From Streptomyces sp. Mut1 (GTDB lineage: Bacteria; Actinomycetota; Actinomycetes; Streptomycetales; Streptomycetaceae), in assembly GCF_030719295.1 (NCBI RefSeq), contig NZ_CP120997.1:5900001-5964000 (forward strand): a stretch of 64,000 nt of DNA. Direction: 5' to 3'. The translations under genes and the position numbers were made by a program. This document shows, in pieces, positions 12,079-20,826 of the stretch; position 1 is the stretch's first letter, and each line of letters starts with the position of its first letter. The notes beneath the pieces were generated by a model, which saw only the letters and a list, made by a program, of their open reading frames with translations, was not told the origin of the DNA and ran no database searches.

Positions 12079-14859
12079 ATGGCCTCACGTACGTCCGGCA
12101 AGGGTTCCCAGGGCACGGCGGGCACCGCGAAGCGCGTCGGCGGTGGGCCGGGCCCGGCGAAGAAAGCCGCGCCCGCCAAGAAGACCGCAGCCAAGAAGAG
12201 CGCCCCAGCGAAGAAGGCGCCCCCCAGGAAGACGGCTGCCAAGAAGGCCGCGCCGCCGCCGGCACCGTCGCCCACCAACGGCGTGTACCGGCTGGCGCGG
12301 GCCGTCTGGCTCGGCGCGGCCCATGCCGTCGGAGCGATGTTCCGCGGCATAGGGCGCGGCGCCAAGGGCCTCGACCCCGCGCACCGCAAGGACGGCGTCG
12401 CGCTGCTGCTGCTCGGCCTCGCGCTGATCGTCGCGGCGGGCACCTGGTCGAATCTGCGCGGTCCCGTGGGCGACCTCGTGGAGATGCTCGTCACCGGCGC
12501 CTTCGGCCGGCTCGACCTGCTCGTGCCGATACTGCTGGGCGCCATCGCCGTGCGGCTGATCCTCTACCCGGAGAAGCCCGAGGCCAACGGCCGCATCGTC
12601 ATCGGGCTGTCCGCCCTCGTCATCGGCGTGCTCGGCCAGGTGCACATCGCCTGCGGGGCGCCCGGACGCGGCGAGGGCACCGCGGCCATGCAGGACGCCG
12701 GCGGGCTCATCGGCTGGGGCGCGTCCAAGCCGCTGATCCTCGCCATGGGCGAGGTGCTGGCCGTCCCCCTGCTCCTGCTGCTCACCGTCTTCGGCCTGCT
12801 GGTCGTCACGGCCACCCCGGTGAACGCCATCCCGCAGCGGCTGCGGCTGCTCGGCGTCAAGCTGGGGATCATCGAGCCGGCCCCCGGCCCCGAGGCGCGG
12901 GAGGAGGACGGCGACGACGAGCGGTACGAGGAGCAGTGGCGCGAGTCGCTGCCCGCCCGTTCACGGCGCTCTGGGGGACGCCGCACGGAGGCCTCCGACG
13001 AATACGACCCGGACCTGGCGGAGGCCGAGGCGCTGACCAAGCGGCGCAGGCCGCGCAGGCCCTCGGTACAGCCCGCGATGAACCGCACCATGGACGCGGT
13101 GGACGTGGCGGCCGCCGCTGCCGCCGCGCTCGACGGGGCCGTGCTCAACGGCATGCCGCCCTCGCCGGTCGTCGCCGATCTGACCCAGGGCGTCTCGGTG
13201 GAGCGCGAGCGTGCGGGCACGCCGGTGCCGGGGGCCAGGGAGGCGGAGCCGGCCAAGAGGTCCGCGGGGAAGCCGGACGAGCCGGCCCCGGCCGGTGGCG
13301 TACCCGATCTGACCAAGTCGGTTCCCGACCGCTCGGATGCGCAGCCGCTGCCCGCCCGCGCCGAGCAGCTCCAGCTGTCCGGGGACATCACCTACTCGCT
13401 GCCCTCCCTCGACCTGCTGGAGCGCGGCGGACCCGGCAAGACGCGCAGCGCCGCCAACGACGCGATCGTCGCCTCGCTGACCAACGTCTTCACCGAGTTC
13501 AAGGTCGACGCCGCCGTCACCGGCTTCACCCGGGGGCCGACGGTGACGCGGTACGAGGTGGAGCTCGGCCCCGCCGTGAAGGTCGAGCGGATCACGGCGC
13601 TCGCCAAGAACATCGCATACGCCGTCGCCAGTCCCGACGTGCGCATCATCTCGCCGATCCCGGGGAAGTCCGCCGTCGGCATCGAGATCCCCAACTCGGA
13701 CCGCGAGATGGTCAACCTCGGGGATGTGCTGCGGCTCGCGGACGCGGCGGAGGACGACCACCCGATGCTGGTCGCGCTCGGCAAGAACGTCGAGGGCGGT
13801 TACGAGATGGCCAACCTCGCGAAGATGCCGCACGTCCTGGTGGCCGGTGCGACCGGTTCCGGAAAGTCCTCCTGCATCAACTGCCTCATCACCTCGGTCA
13901 TGGTGCGGGCGACCCCGGAGGACGTGCGCATGGTCCTGGTCGACCCCAAGCGTGTCGAGCTGACCGCGTACGAGGGCATCCCGCACCTGATCACGCCGAT
14001 CATCACCAACCCCAAGAAGGCCGCCGAGGCCCTCCAGTGGGTCGTCCGGGAGATGGATCTGCGCTACGACGACCTCGCGGCGTTCGGCTACCGGCACATC
14101 GACGACTTCAACCACGCGGTGCGCACCGGCAAGCTCAAGACGCCCGAGGGCAGCGAGCGGGAGCTTTCGCCGTACCCGTATCTGCTGGTGATCGTCGATG
14201 AGCTGGCCGACCTGATGATGGTCGCCCCGCGCGACGTCGAGGACTCGATCGTCCGCATCACCCAGCTGGCCCGCGCCGCCGGCATCCACCTGGTCCTCGC
14301 CACACAGCGCCCGTCGGTGGACGTCGTCACCGGTCTCATCAAGGCGAACGTGCCCTCCCGGCTCGCCTTCGCCACCTCCTCCCTCGCCGACAGCCGCGTC
14401 ATCCTGGACCAGCCCGGAGCCGAAAAGCTCATCGGAAAGGGTGACGGGCTGTTCCTGCCGATGGGGGCGAACAAGCCGACCCGCATGCAGGGCGCCTTCG
14501 TCACCGAGGACGAGGTCGCGGCGGTGGTCCAGCACTGCAAGGACCAGATGGCCCCCGTCTTCCGAGACGACGTGGTGGTCGGCACCAAGCAGAAGAAGGA
14601 GATCGACGAGGACATCGGCGACGACCTGGACCTGCTGTGCCAGGCCGCCGAGCTGGTCGTCTCCACCCAGTTCGGGTCGACCTCGATGCTCCAGCGCAAG
14701 CTGCGCGTCGGCTTCGCCAAGGCCGGCCGTCTGATGGACCTGATGGAGTCGCGCAACATCGTCGGGCCGAGCGAGGGGTCCAAGGCCCGCGACGTCCTCG
14801 TGAAACCCGACGAGCTCGACGGGGTGTTGGCACAGATCCGCGGGGAAACCGCTTCGTAA
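12079..14859 (+). CDS. ftsK: DNA translocase FtsK/SpoIIIE
   Basis: 926 aa hexameric DNA pump that clears chromosome ends from the division or sporulation septum. A basic Lys/Ala/Pro-rich tail (1-75) precedes four hydrophobic segments (about 105-250), then a variable acidic linker, the motor with Walker A GATGSGKSS (about 590) and Walker B LLVIVDELADLMM (about 702), and a C-terminal winged-helix gamma domain (about 855-915) for polarity-sequence recognition. Length is normal for Streptomyces FtsK. The ATG start has only a weak ribosome-binding site. It is followed by a 202-bp gap before the RodZ-like gene. Confidence 0.95.
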   Translation: MASRTSGKGSQGTAGTAKRVGGGPGPAKKAAPAKKTAAKKSAPAKKAPPRKTAAKKAAPPPAPSPTNGVYRLARAVWLGAAHAVGAMFRGIGRGAKGLDPAHRKDGVALLLLGLALIVAAGTWSNLRGPVGDLVEMLVTGAFGRLDLLVPILLGAIAVRLILYPEKPEANGRIVIGLSALVIGVLGQVHIACGAPGRGEGTAAMQDAGGLIGWGASKPLILAMGEVLAVPLLLLLTVFGLLVVTATPVNAIPQRLRLLGVKLGIIEPAPGPEAREEDGDDERYEEQWRESLPARSRRSGGRRTEASDEYDPDLAEAEALTKRRRPRRPSVQPAMNRTMDAVDVAAAAAAALDGAVLNGMPPSPVVADLTQGVSVERERAGTPVPGAREAEPAKRSAGKPDEPAPAGGVPDLTKSVPDRSDAQPLPARAEQLQLSGDITYSLPSLDLLERGGPGKTRSAANDAIVASLTNVFTEFKVDAAVTGFTRGPTVTRYEVELGPAVKVERITALAKNIAYAVASPDVRIISPIPGKSAVGIEIPNSDREMVNLGDVLRLADAAEDDHPMLVALGKNVEGGYEMANLAKMPHVLVAGATGSGKSSCINCLITSVMVRATPEDVRMVLVDPKRVELTAYEGIPHLITPIITNPKKAAEALQWVVREMDLRYDDLAAFGYRHIDDFNHAVRTGKLKTPEGSERELSPYPYLLVIVDELADLMMVAPRDVEDSIVRITQLARAAGIHLVLATQRPSVDVVTGLIKANVPSRLAFATSSLADSRVILDQPGAEKLIGKGDGLFLPMGANKPTRMQGAFVTEDEVAAVVQHCKDQMAPVFRDDVVVGTKQKKEIDEDIGDDLDLLCQAAELVVSTQFGSTSMLQRKLRVGFAKAGRLMDLMESRNIVGPSEGSKARDVLVKPDELDGVLAQIRGETAS

Positions 14860-15061
14860 GGGTTTCCCGGGCAACCGTTTCGCCGGGTCGTACGTCAACC
14901 TGAAGGGAGGGACAGAGCGTCCTTCCCCCGGGACGGCCCGGCGAATCCGGCTCTGTTCGAATCTGATGGCGTACAAAGTCCTCCCGCCCGGTTGCCCCTC
15001 CCTTTCGTACCCCCCCTAGACTGAACACCCAGCAGGTGGCTCACGCTCGAAAGGCGCCCCC

Positions 15062-15862
15062 GTGTCCATCGGCAACTCCCCCGAAGACGACCGCCCTTCG
15101 ATCGGTCGAGTGCTTCAGCAGGCTCGTATCGCCGCAGGTCTCACGGTCGAAGAGGTCAGCACGTCCACCCGGGTGCGCATCCCCATCGTGCACGCGATCG
15201 AGCAGGACGACTTCTCCCGCTGTGGCGGCGACGTGTACGCCCGCGGCCACATCCGAACGCTGGCGCGTGCCGTCGGCACCGACCCCGAGCCGCTGGTCAC
15301 GCAGTACGACGCCGAGCACGGCGGCCGTCCCGCGCCCACCCCGGCGGCACCGCTGTTCGAGGCCGAGCGCATCCGTTCCGAACCCCGCCGGCCCAACTGG
15401 ACGGCGGCCATGGTCGCGGCGATCGTCGCCGTGGTCGGCTTCGTCGGCTTCACCTTCTTCAAGGGCGGTGACGAATCCTCGACCGCCGGCCGTGTCGCCG
15501 AGGGGCCGACGTCCGACAAGATCGCCCCGAAGCCCTCCGCCAGCAAGGCCGCCGACCCCAAGCCGGCCCCCTCCGACAGCGCGATCGCCGCGGCGCCCCA
15601 GGACAAGGTCACGGTCAAGCTCAGCGCCACCCAGGGCAAGAGCTGGATCTCGGCCAAGGACCACAACGGCCGGTCCCTCTTCGACGGAACCCTTCAGCAG
15701 GGCGAGTCGAAGACCTTCCAGGACAAGGAGCGCGTCGACCTGGTCCTCGGCAACGCCGGATCGATAGAGCTGTTCGTCAACGGCAAGAAGGTTGAGGACC
15801 AGTTCCAGCCCGGACAGGTCGAGCGGCTCTCCTACACCAAGGGCGACCCCGAGGTCGGCTGA
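15062..15862 (+). CDS. RodZ-like helix-turn-helix membrane protein
   Basis: 266 aa, GTG start. N-terminal helix-turn-helix of the RodZ/HTH_25 type ([19 protein letters not shown], about 18-85), a single membrane helix ([20 protein letters not shown], about 118-138), a Pro/Lys/Ala-rich linker, and a C-terminal beta domain of the DUF4115 type (about 180-264). This topology, with cytoplasmic helix-turn-helix and extracytoplasmic beta domain, is that of the cytoskeletal adaptor RodZ that links MreB to the wall machinery. Position between ftsK and rimO is conserved in actinobacteria. Whether it acts as RodZ in an apically growing Streptomyces is not shown here. Confidence 0.85.
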   Translation: MSIGNSPEDDRPSIGRVLQQARIAAGLTVEEVSTSTRVRIPIVHAIEQDDFSRCGGDVYARGHIRTLARAVGTDPEPLVTQYDAEHGGRPAPTPAAPLFEAERIRSEPRRPNWTAAMVAAIVAVVGFVGFTFFKGGDESSTAGRVAEGPTSDKIAPKPSASKAADPKPAPSDSAIAAAPQDKVTVKLSATQGKSWISAKDHNGRSLFDGTLQQGESKTFQDKERVDLVLGNAGSIELFVNGKKVEDQFQPGQVERLSYTKGDPEVG

Positions 15863-15888
15863 CCGCCCACCCCGGAAACCACGCGGCG

Positions 15889-15924
15889 CGGCGAGCGCCC
15901 GGCCCTCGTGCCGGGCGCTCGCCG
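15889..15924 (+). terminator. terminator after the RodZ-like gene
   Basis: Perfect 15-bp stem cggcgagcgcccggc / gccgggcgctcgccg with a 6-nt loop, followed by tcttt. Confidence 0.85.
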
Positions 15925-15996
15925 TCTTTGTCACTCCGGGTGACGGACGAACCCTGCGCGGCGGGGGCAGTGCCGGGACAAAGTAGTCTTGAGTCC

Positions 15997-17475
15997 ATGC
16001 CCGAACGCCGTACCGTCGCCCTTGTCACTCTTGGCTGCGCCCGTAACGAGGTGGACTCGGAGGAGCTCGCAGGCCGCTTGGCAGCGGACGGCTGGGAGCT
16101 CGTCGAGGATGCCTCCGATGCCGATGTCGCCGTGGTCAACACCTGTGGGTTCGTCGAAGCCGCCAAGAAGGACTCCGTCGATGCCCTGCTCGAAGCCAAT
16201 GATCTGAAGGACCACGGCCGCACCCAGGCCGTCGTCGCCGTCGGCTGCATGGCCGAGCGCTACGGCAAGGACCTCGCCGAGGCCCTGCCCGAGGCGGACG
16301 GAGTCCTTGGTTTCGACGACTACACGGACATCTCCGACCGCCTCCAGACCATCCTCAACGGCGGCATCCACGCCTCCCACACCCCCCGCGACCGCCGCAA
16401 GCTGCTGCCGATCAGCCCGGCCGAGCGGCAGGACGCCGCGGTCTCCCTGCCCGGCCACGCGCAGGAGGCCGCTCCCGCCCCCGCCGACCTCCCGGAAGGC
16501 GTCGCCCCGGTCTCGGGGCCGCGCGCGCCGCTGCGCCGGCGGCTGGGCACCAGCCCCGTCGCCTCGGTCAAGCTGGCCTCCGGCTGCGACCGCCGCTGCT
16601 CCTTCTGCGCCATCCCGTCCTTCCGCGGTTCCTTCATCTCCCGGCGCCCCTCCGACGTGCTGGGCGAGACCCGCTGGCTGGCCGAGCAGGGCGTCAAGGA
16701 GGTCATGCTCGTCTCCGAGAACAACACCTCGTACGGCAAGGACCTCGGTGACATCCGTCTCCTGGAGACGCTGCTGCCCGAGCTCGCGGACGTCGACGGC
16801 ATCGAGCGCATCCGGGTCAGCTACCTCCAGCCCGCCGAGATGCGGCCCGGCCTGATCGACGTCCTCACCTCGACGCCCAAGGTCGCGCCCTACTTCGACC
16901 TGTCCTTCCAGCACTCGGCCCCCGGCGTGCTGCGGGCGATGCGCCGCTTCGGCGACACCGACCGCTTCCTGGAGCTGCTGGAGACCATCCGGGGCAAGGC
17001 ACCGCAGGCGGGTGCCCGCTCCAACTTCATCGTGGGCTTCCCCGGCGAGACCGAGGACGATCTCGCGGAGCTGGAACGGTTCCTCACCGGGGCGCGCCTC
17101 GACGCCATCGGCGTCTTCGGCTACTCCGACGAGGAGGGCACCGAAGCCGTCGGTTACGAGAACAAGCTGGACGCCGACGTCATCGCCGAGCGGCTCGCAC
17201 ACATTTCGCAGCTCGCCGAGGAGCTGACCTCGCAGCGGGCCGAGGAGCGCCTCGGGGAATCCCTCCAGGTGCTGGTCGAGTCCGTCGAACCCACCGAGGA
17301 CGAGCCGCGCGCCATCGGCCGCGCCGCGCACCAGGCACCCGAAACGGATGGGCAGGTGCTCTTCACCACACGCGAGGGCCTCGTCCCGGGCCGTATGGTC
17401 GAGGCAAAGGTGGTGGGCACCGAAGGCGTGGACCTGATCGCCGAGTGCAGTGAGCTTGTGGAGGTAGCCAGATGA
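15997..17475 (+). CDS. rimO: Ribosomal protein S12 methylthiotransferase RimO
   Basis: 492 aa radical-SAM enzyme that methylthiolates a conserved Asp of ribosomal protein S12. N-terminal MTTase domain with [11 protein letters not shown] and VVNTCGF cysteines (about 1-120), radical-SAM core with CDRRCSFC (CxxxCxxC, about residue 197) and the [12 protein letters not shown] motif, and a C-terminal TRAM-like domain. An insertion rich in Pro/Ala (about 125-185) lies before the radical-SAM core. The ATG at 15997 begins [14 protein letters not shown]; the frame is open further upstream but without homology. The stop overlaps the pgsA start by 4 bp (ATGA), so the two are translationally coupled. Confidence 0.94.
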   Translation: MPERRTVALVTLGCARNEVDSEELAGRLAADGWELVEDASDADVAVVNTCGFVEAAKKDSVDALLEANDLKDHGRTQAVVAVGCMAERYGKDLAEALPEADGVLGFDDYTDISDRLQTILNGGIHASHTPRDRRKLLPISPAERQDAAVSLPGHAQEAAPAPADLPEGVAPVSGPRAPLRRRLGTSPVASVKLASGCDRRCSFCAIPSFRGSFISRRPSDVLGETRWLAEQGVKEVMLVSENNTSYGKDLGDIRLLETLLPELADVDGIERIRVSYLQPAEMRPGLIDVLTSTPKVAPYFDLSFQHSAPGVLRAMRRFGDTDRFLELLETIRGKAPQAGARSNFIVGFPGETEDDLAELERFLTGARLDAIGVFGYSDEEGTEAVGYENKLDADVIAERLAHISQLAEELTSQRAEERLGESLQVLVESVEPTEDEPRAIGRAAHQAPETDGQVLFTTREGLVPGRMVEAKVVGTEGVDLIAECSELVEVAR

Positions 17476-18188
17476 CCGGAGTCCCGGCATCCGCGGCGGG
17501 CGGCTCCGGCTCGACGCCGGTCCGTGGCGGAAAGCTGGGCGCCGCTGCGGTCAATCAGGCCAGTCTGTGGAACGTCGCCAATCTCCTGACGATGGCCCGG
17601 CTCGTGCTCGTCCCCGGTTTCGTGGTGCTGCTGCTCCACAACGGCGGGTACGACCCGGCCTGGCGTTCCTTCGCCTGGGCGGCCTTCGCCGTCGCGATGA
17701 TCACCGACCTGTTCGACGGGCATCTGGCCCGCACGTACAACCTGGTCACGGACTTCGGGAAGATCGCCGACCCGATAGCGGACAAGGCGATCATGGGTGC
17801 GGCGCTGATCTGTCTGTCGTATCTCGGCGATCTGCCCTGGTGGGTCACGGGCGTGATCCTCTTCCGCGAGCTCGGCATCACGCTGATGCGGTTCTGGGTG
17901 ATCCGGCACGGGGTCATTCCGGCCAGTCGCGGCGGCAAGATGAAGACGCTGGCGCAGGGCACGGCGGTCGGGATGTATGTGCTGGCCCTGACCGGGCCGC
18001 TGGCCACCCTCCGCTTCTGGGTGATGGCGGTGGCCGTCGTGCTGACCGTCGTCACCGGTCTCGACTACGTCAGGCAGGCCGTGGTGCTCCGGCGCCAGGG
18101 GCTGGCGGCGGAGCGTGCGGCCGAGGGCGCGCCCGACGGCACGGAGCCGGTCGCCGGGGCCCGTGACGCGGCGGAGGCCGAGCGGTGA
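17472..18188 (+). CDS. pgsA: CDP-diacylglycerol-glycerol-3-phosphate 3-phosphatidyltransferase
   Basis: 238 aa integral membrane enzyme making phosphatidylglycerol phosphate from CDP-diacylglycerol and glycerol-3-phosphate. The CDP-alcohol phosphatidyltransferase signature is complete: DLFDGHLAR, then G and two Asp residues in [12 protein letters not shown]. About five hydrophobic segments follow the usual pattern. The N-terminal 35 residues are an extra Gly/Ser-rich stretch. Coupled by 4-bp overlaps to rimO upstream and cinA downstream. A different product of the same superfamily cannot be fully excluded, but the gene neighbourhood favours PgsA. Confidence 0.92.
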   Translation: MTGVPASAAGGSGSTPVRGGKLGAAAVNQASLWNVANLLTMARLVLVPGFVVLLLHNGGYDPAWRSFAWAAFAVAMITDLFDGHLARTYNLVTDFGKIADPIADKAIMGAALICLSYLGDLPWWVTGVILFRELGITLMRFWVIRHGVIPASRGGKMKTLAQGTAVGMYVLALTGPLATLRFWVMAVAVVLTVVTGLDYVRQAVVLRRQGLAAERAAEGAPDGTEPVAGARDAAEAER

Positions 18189-18694
18189 GTGCCGCGGGCC
18201 GGGTGCTGCGGCTGCTCGTCGCGCGAGGGGAGACCCTCGCCGTCGCGGAGTCGCTGACCGGCGGTCTGGTCGCGGCCGAACTCACGTCCGTGCCCGGTGC
18301 CTCACAGGCGTTCCGGGGGTCCGTCACGGCTTACGCGACCCCCCTGAAGAGTGAAGTCCTGGGGGTGGACGCGGCTCTCCTCGCGGAGCGCGGGGCGGTG
18401 GACGCCGAGGTCGCGCGCCAGATGGCAGCGGGCGCCCGCCGGGTTCTGGGCGCAGACTGGGGAGTGGCGACGACCGGAGTCGCCGGCCCCGAGCCGCAGG
18501 ACGGTCAACCCGTCGGAACCGTCTTCGTCGCGGTCAGCGGCCCGCGGGGCAGCGGGAAAGTGGCCGCACTGCGGTTGAACGGTGACCGGGCGGACATTCG
18601 TAAAGAGAGCGTACGAAGCGCGCTCGACCTGCTCTCAGGCGAACTCCATGAGAATGCGAGCGCACAGGATACGGAAGAGAACGGGGGGAATTGA
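18185..18694 (+). CDS. cinA: CinA C-terminal domain protein (nicotinamide-nucleotide amidase family)
   Basis: 169 aa, GTG start overlapping the pgsA stop (GTGA). Only the C-terminal amidase domain of CinA is present, with ETLAVAESLTGGLVAAELTSVPGAS near the N terminus and TGVAGPEPQDGQPVGTVFVAV in the middle. The family hydrolyses nicotinamide mononucleotide to NaMN, salvaging pyridine nucleotide. The N-terminal MoCF-like domain of long CinA proteins is absent, which is normal in actinobacteria. Third gene of the coupled rimO-pgsA-cinA run. Confidence 0.9.
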   Translation: MSAAGRVLRLLVARGETLAVAESLTGGLVAAELTSVPGASQAFRGSVTAYATPLKSEVLGVDAALLAERGAVDAEVARQMAAGARRVLGADWGVATTGVAGPEPQDGQPVGTVFVAVSGPRGSGKVAALRLNGDRADIRKESVRSALDLLSGELHENASAQDTEENGGN

Positions 18695-18803
18695 TGTTTG
18701 CAGCCCTGAGTGAACACGACATCGCTCCCCGCACGGCCGCAGCGCTAGGCGGTACGGTGGGGCGTGAAGGATGCGGCTACGCGGTCCGAGGAGGGAGCCA
18801 CCG

Positions 18804-19187
18804 ATGATTCTGCTCCGTCGCCTGCTGGGTGACGTGCTGCGTCGGCAGCGCCAGCGCCAAGGCCGTACTCTGCGCGAAGTCTCCTCGTCCGCCCGAGTTT
18901 CGCTCGGCTATCTCTCCGAGGTGGAGCGGGGGCAGAAGGAGGCATCCTCCGAACTGCTCTCCGCCATTTGCGACGCGCTTGACGTACGGATGTCCGAGCT
19001 CATGCGTGAAGTGAGCGATGAGCTGTCCCTGGCCGAACTGGCCGAGTCGGCAGCAGCCAGCGATCCGGTACCTGTACCGGTGCGCCCCATGCTCAACTCC
19101 GTCTCTGTTACTTCGGTGGCGGGGGTACCGACGGGGCGGGTGACCATCAAGGCGCCCGCGGAAGCGGTGGACGTCGTCGCCGCCTGA
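18804..19187 (+). CDS. clgR: ClgR-type XRE regulator of Clp protease genes
   Basis: 127 aa. Cro/C1-type helix-turn-helix at about 8-65 ([29 protein letters not shown] pattern), strongly like actinobacterial ClgR; the pgsA-cinA-clgR order is also shared with mycobacteria. ClgR activates clpP/clpC and other stress genes. The protein ends in VVAA; in S. lividans the two terminal alanines of ClgR are needed for its degradation by ClpP, so the feedback degron seems conserved. The ATG at 18804 has a GAGGAGGGA site 7 nt upstream; the longer ORF from 18771 has none. Confidence 0.88.
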   Translation: MILLRRLLGDVLRRQRQRQGRTLREVSSSARVSLGYLSEVERGQKEASSELLSAICDALDVRMSELMREVSDELSLAELAESAAASDPVPVPVRPMLNSVSVTSVAGVPTGRVTIKAPAEAVDVVAA

Positions 19188-19212
19188 TCCGATCGGTTCG
19201 GTGTGAAGCCGG

Positions 19213-19249
19213 AGCCCCGGTTCTCCCCCTCGTGGGGCGGACCGGGGCT
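19213..19249 (+). terminator. terminator after clgR
   Basis: Inverted repeat agccccggt / accggggct with a 19-nt loop that itself holds a short stem (ccccc...gggg), 25 bp after the clgR stop. Confidence 0.65.
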
Positions 19250-19260
19250 TTGGCATGCCT

Positions 19261-19370
19261 GGTGCGATGCGATGCGGTGCGGTGCTGTGTGGTGCGATGC
19301 GGTGCGATGCGGTGCGGTGCGGTGCGGTGCTGTGTGGTGCGATGCGGTGCGATGCGGTGCTGTGTGGTGC
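19261..19370. repeat. pentanucleotide array, 22 units of GGTGC-type
   Basis: 22 consecutive 5-bp units: mostly ggtgc and gatgc, with tgtgt at units 6, 15 and 21. A higher-order block (tgtgt ggtgc gatgc ggtgc gatgc ggtgc) occurs in the first two tgtgt contexts. The period is not a multiple of three, so ORFs crossing it give Cys/Ala/Val-rich low-complexity peptides and are not believed. It sits between the clgR terminator and dps. Confidence 0.95.
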
Positions 19371-19556
19371 GTCCGGCGGGCCGTGCCGGACTTTCGCGCG
19401 CGGTGTGTCAGTGGGGCGATGGGGGGCAGGTGCGTGGATGAGACCGAGGAACAATCCGGTGCGATCCCGTACAGAGACTTCCTCGAATGACCGTTTTGCT
19501 TCGTTTGTGCCATCGTGGTGGTGCTGAACGGAACGGATTCCAGATCGGAGACGTGC

Positions 19557-20030
19557 ATGTCTGTGGTGAAGAGCCCGCTGTCCGAGACCGACCTCAAAAC
19601 TGTCGGGGATGCGCTCCAGGGCGCGCTGGTGGACCTCCTCGACCTGTCTCTGGTGGCCAAGCAGGTGCACTGGAACGTGGTCGGGCCGCGCTTCAGGTCC
19701 GTGCACCTCCAGCTCGACGACGTCGTCGACACCGCTCGCCAGCACTCCGACACGGTCGCCGAACGGGCCTCCGCGCTCGGTGTGAACCCGGACGGGCGAG
19801 CCGCGACGGTCGCCAGGAGCACGGCCATCGAATCCGGCTCGTCCGAGGGCTGGATCAAGGACGTGGACGCGGTCAAGACCCTGATCGACGCCCTCGGCGT
19901 GGTCATCGGGCGGATGCGGGAGCGGATCGAGGCGACCGAGACCCCGGACCCGGTCAGCCAGGACATCCTGATCACGCTGACCGCCGATCTCGAAAAGCAC
20001 GCGTGGATGTTCCAGGCCGAGAACGCCTGA
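19557..20030 (+). CDS. dps: Dps-family ferritin-like DNA-protection protein
   Basis: 157 aa. Dps mini-ferritin: forms dodecamers that oxidise and store iron and shield DNA in stress. Ferroxidase residues are visible in KQVHWNVVGPRF, the following VHLQLDD and DTVAERASALG (two His, Asp, Asp/Glu). The ATG at 19557 is preceded by GGAG at 8 nt; the in-frame ATG at 19515 is less likely. Streptomyces carry several Dps paralogues; this is the one lying beside clgR and a CsbD-like gene. The promoter lies in the roughly 190 bp after the pentamer array. Confidence 0.93.
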   Translation: MSVVKSPLSETDLKTVGDALQGALVDLLDLSLVAKQVHWNVVGPRFRSVHLQLDDVVDTARQHSDTVAERASALGVNPDGRAATVARSTAIESGSSEGWIKDVDAVKTLIDALGVVIGRMRERIEATETPDPVSQDILITLTADLEKHAWMFQAENA

Positions 20031-20040
20031 ACGACACCGC

Positions 20041-20059
20041 GGTGCCCCGTGCGGGCACC
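20041..20059 (+). terminator. short stem-loop between dps and csbD-like gene
   Basis: Stem ggtgccc / gggcacc with a 5-nt loop, 10 bp after the dps stop and 27 bp before the next start. It may be a partial terminator or processing site that sets the ratio of the two stress proteins. Confidence 0.4.
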
Positions 20060-20085
20060 GGTTCTCTCCAATGGAGGAGTGACCC

Positions 20086-20280
20086 ATGAATGACGGAAGC
20101 GCGAAGGACAAGATCACCGGCAAGGCGAAGGAAGCCATGGGCAAGATGACCGGCGACCGTCGCAAGGAGGCCGAGGGCAAGACCGACCAGGCGAAGGGCA
20201 AGGCCAAGGGCACCATGGACGACGCCCGCGACCGGGCGGACGGCGTCAAGGACTCCCTCACCGGCGACGACAAGGACTGA
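20086..20280 (+). CDS. CsbD-like stress protein
   Basis: 64 aa, very hydrophilic, rich in Lys, Asp, Gly and Ala, with the CsbD-type repeat GKAKEAMGKMTGD...KTDQAKGKAKG. In Bacillus CsbD is a SigB-dependent general stress protein of unknown biochemical role. The start is fixed by GGAGGAG 8 nt upstream. It follows dps by 55 bp, which suggests co-expression in stress. Confidence 0.88.
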   Translation: MNDGSAKDKITGKAKEAMGKMTGDRRKEAEGKTDQAKGKAKGTMDDARDRADGVKDSLTGDDKD

Positions 20281-20293
20281 CCTGTCCGAGGAG

Positions 20294-20319
20294 AGCCCCC
20301 ACCGTGCGCGGTGGGGGCT
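20294..20319 (+). terminator. terminator after csbD-like gene
   Basis: Perfect 11-bp stem agcccccaccg / cggtgggggct with a 4-nt loop, 13 bp after the stop. Confidence 0.85.
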
Positions 20320-20559
20320 CCGCTCTGGGCAGGGGCCCCCGCCCCGCTTCGGGCAGGCATTCGCTTGGGCGGGGTGCCGGTCCGTGCCGGTGTGAGGCGG
20401 GCGCGGGCGCTGGGCGCGACGAGTGTGCGGGTGCTTGTGCCGGGGAGCCGCCCGGTGGGACGGCGGTGGTGCGCGCCCGCCCCGCGCGCGCCGGTGGTGC
20501 ACCGGTGCGCTCTCGCCCGGGTGAGCGGGGCGGACTAGGTTCGGCCGGAGGAGGCAGCC

Positions 20560-20826
20560 ATGGTGCGGCGATGGGTGCCGGCGCTCGTTCTCTGCGGTGT
20601 GTGGTGGTGGGCCGTGCTGCGGCTGGTCCTGGAGCCGGCGCACGCCGGGCTGGTCGAGGGAGCGGTGGCGGCGGGTGGATGGGGGCTGAGCCTTCTGCCG
20701 GTGCATGTGGCGGCGACCGCGAGGCCCATGGGCATCTTCGACGCCGGGACGGGGCTGCTGCGGCGCGGCACGGCATGGGCGCGCGGGGCGGTGGGCCGGT
20801 ACTGGCGGCGGCGGCCGGTCAAGTAG
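20560..20826 (+). CDS. small membrane protein, function unknown
   Basis: 88 aa. Two hydrophobic stretches (about 6-30, and a weaker one about 33-55) and a basic C terminus (RYWRRRPVK). The ATG has a strong GGAGGAGG site 6 nt upstream, which supports that it is real. Not recognised as a named family. Its last codons overlap the end of the convergent nei2-like gene by 8 bp, so no terminator separates them. Confidence 0.65.
   Translation: MVRRWVPALVLCGVWWWAVLRLVLEPAHAGLVEGAVAAGGWGLSLLPVHVAATARPMGIFDAGTGLLRRGTAWARGAVGRYWRRRPVK

Noticed and set aside
12961..14976. 671-codon minus-strand ORF opposite ftsK
   Set aside because: Shadow frame of the FtsK motor domain.
18185..18694. Truncated cinA pseudogene
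   Set aside because: Lack of the N-terminal domain is normal for actinobacterial CinA, and the start is coupled to pgsA by GTGA.
19203..19490. 95-codon Cys-rich ORF across the pentamer array
   Set aside because: Composition is dictated by the 5-bp repeat (CGAVRCGAV-like) and similar ORFs exist in the other frames; no ribosome-binding site.
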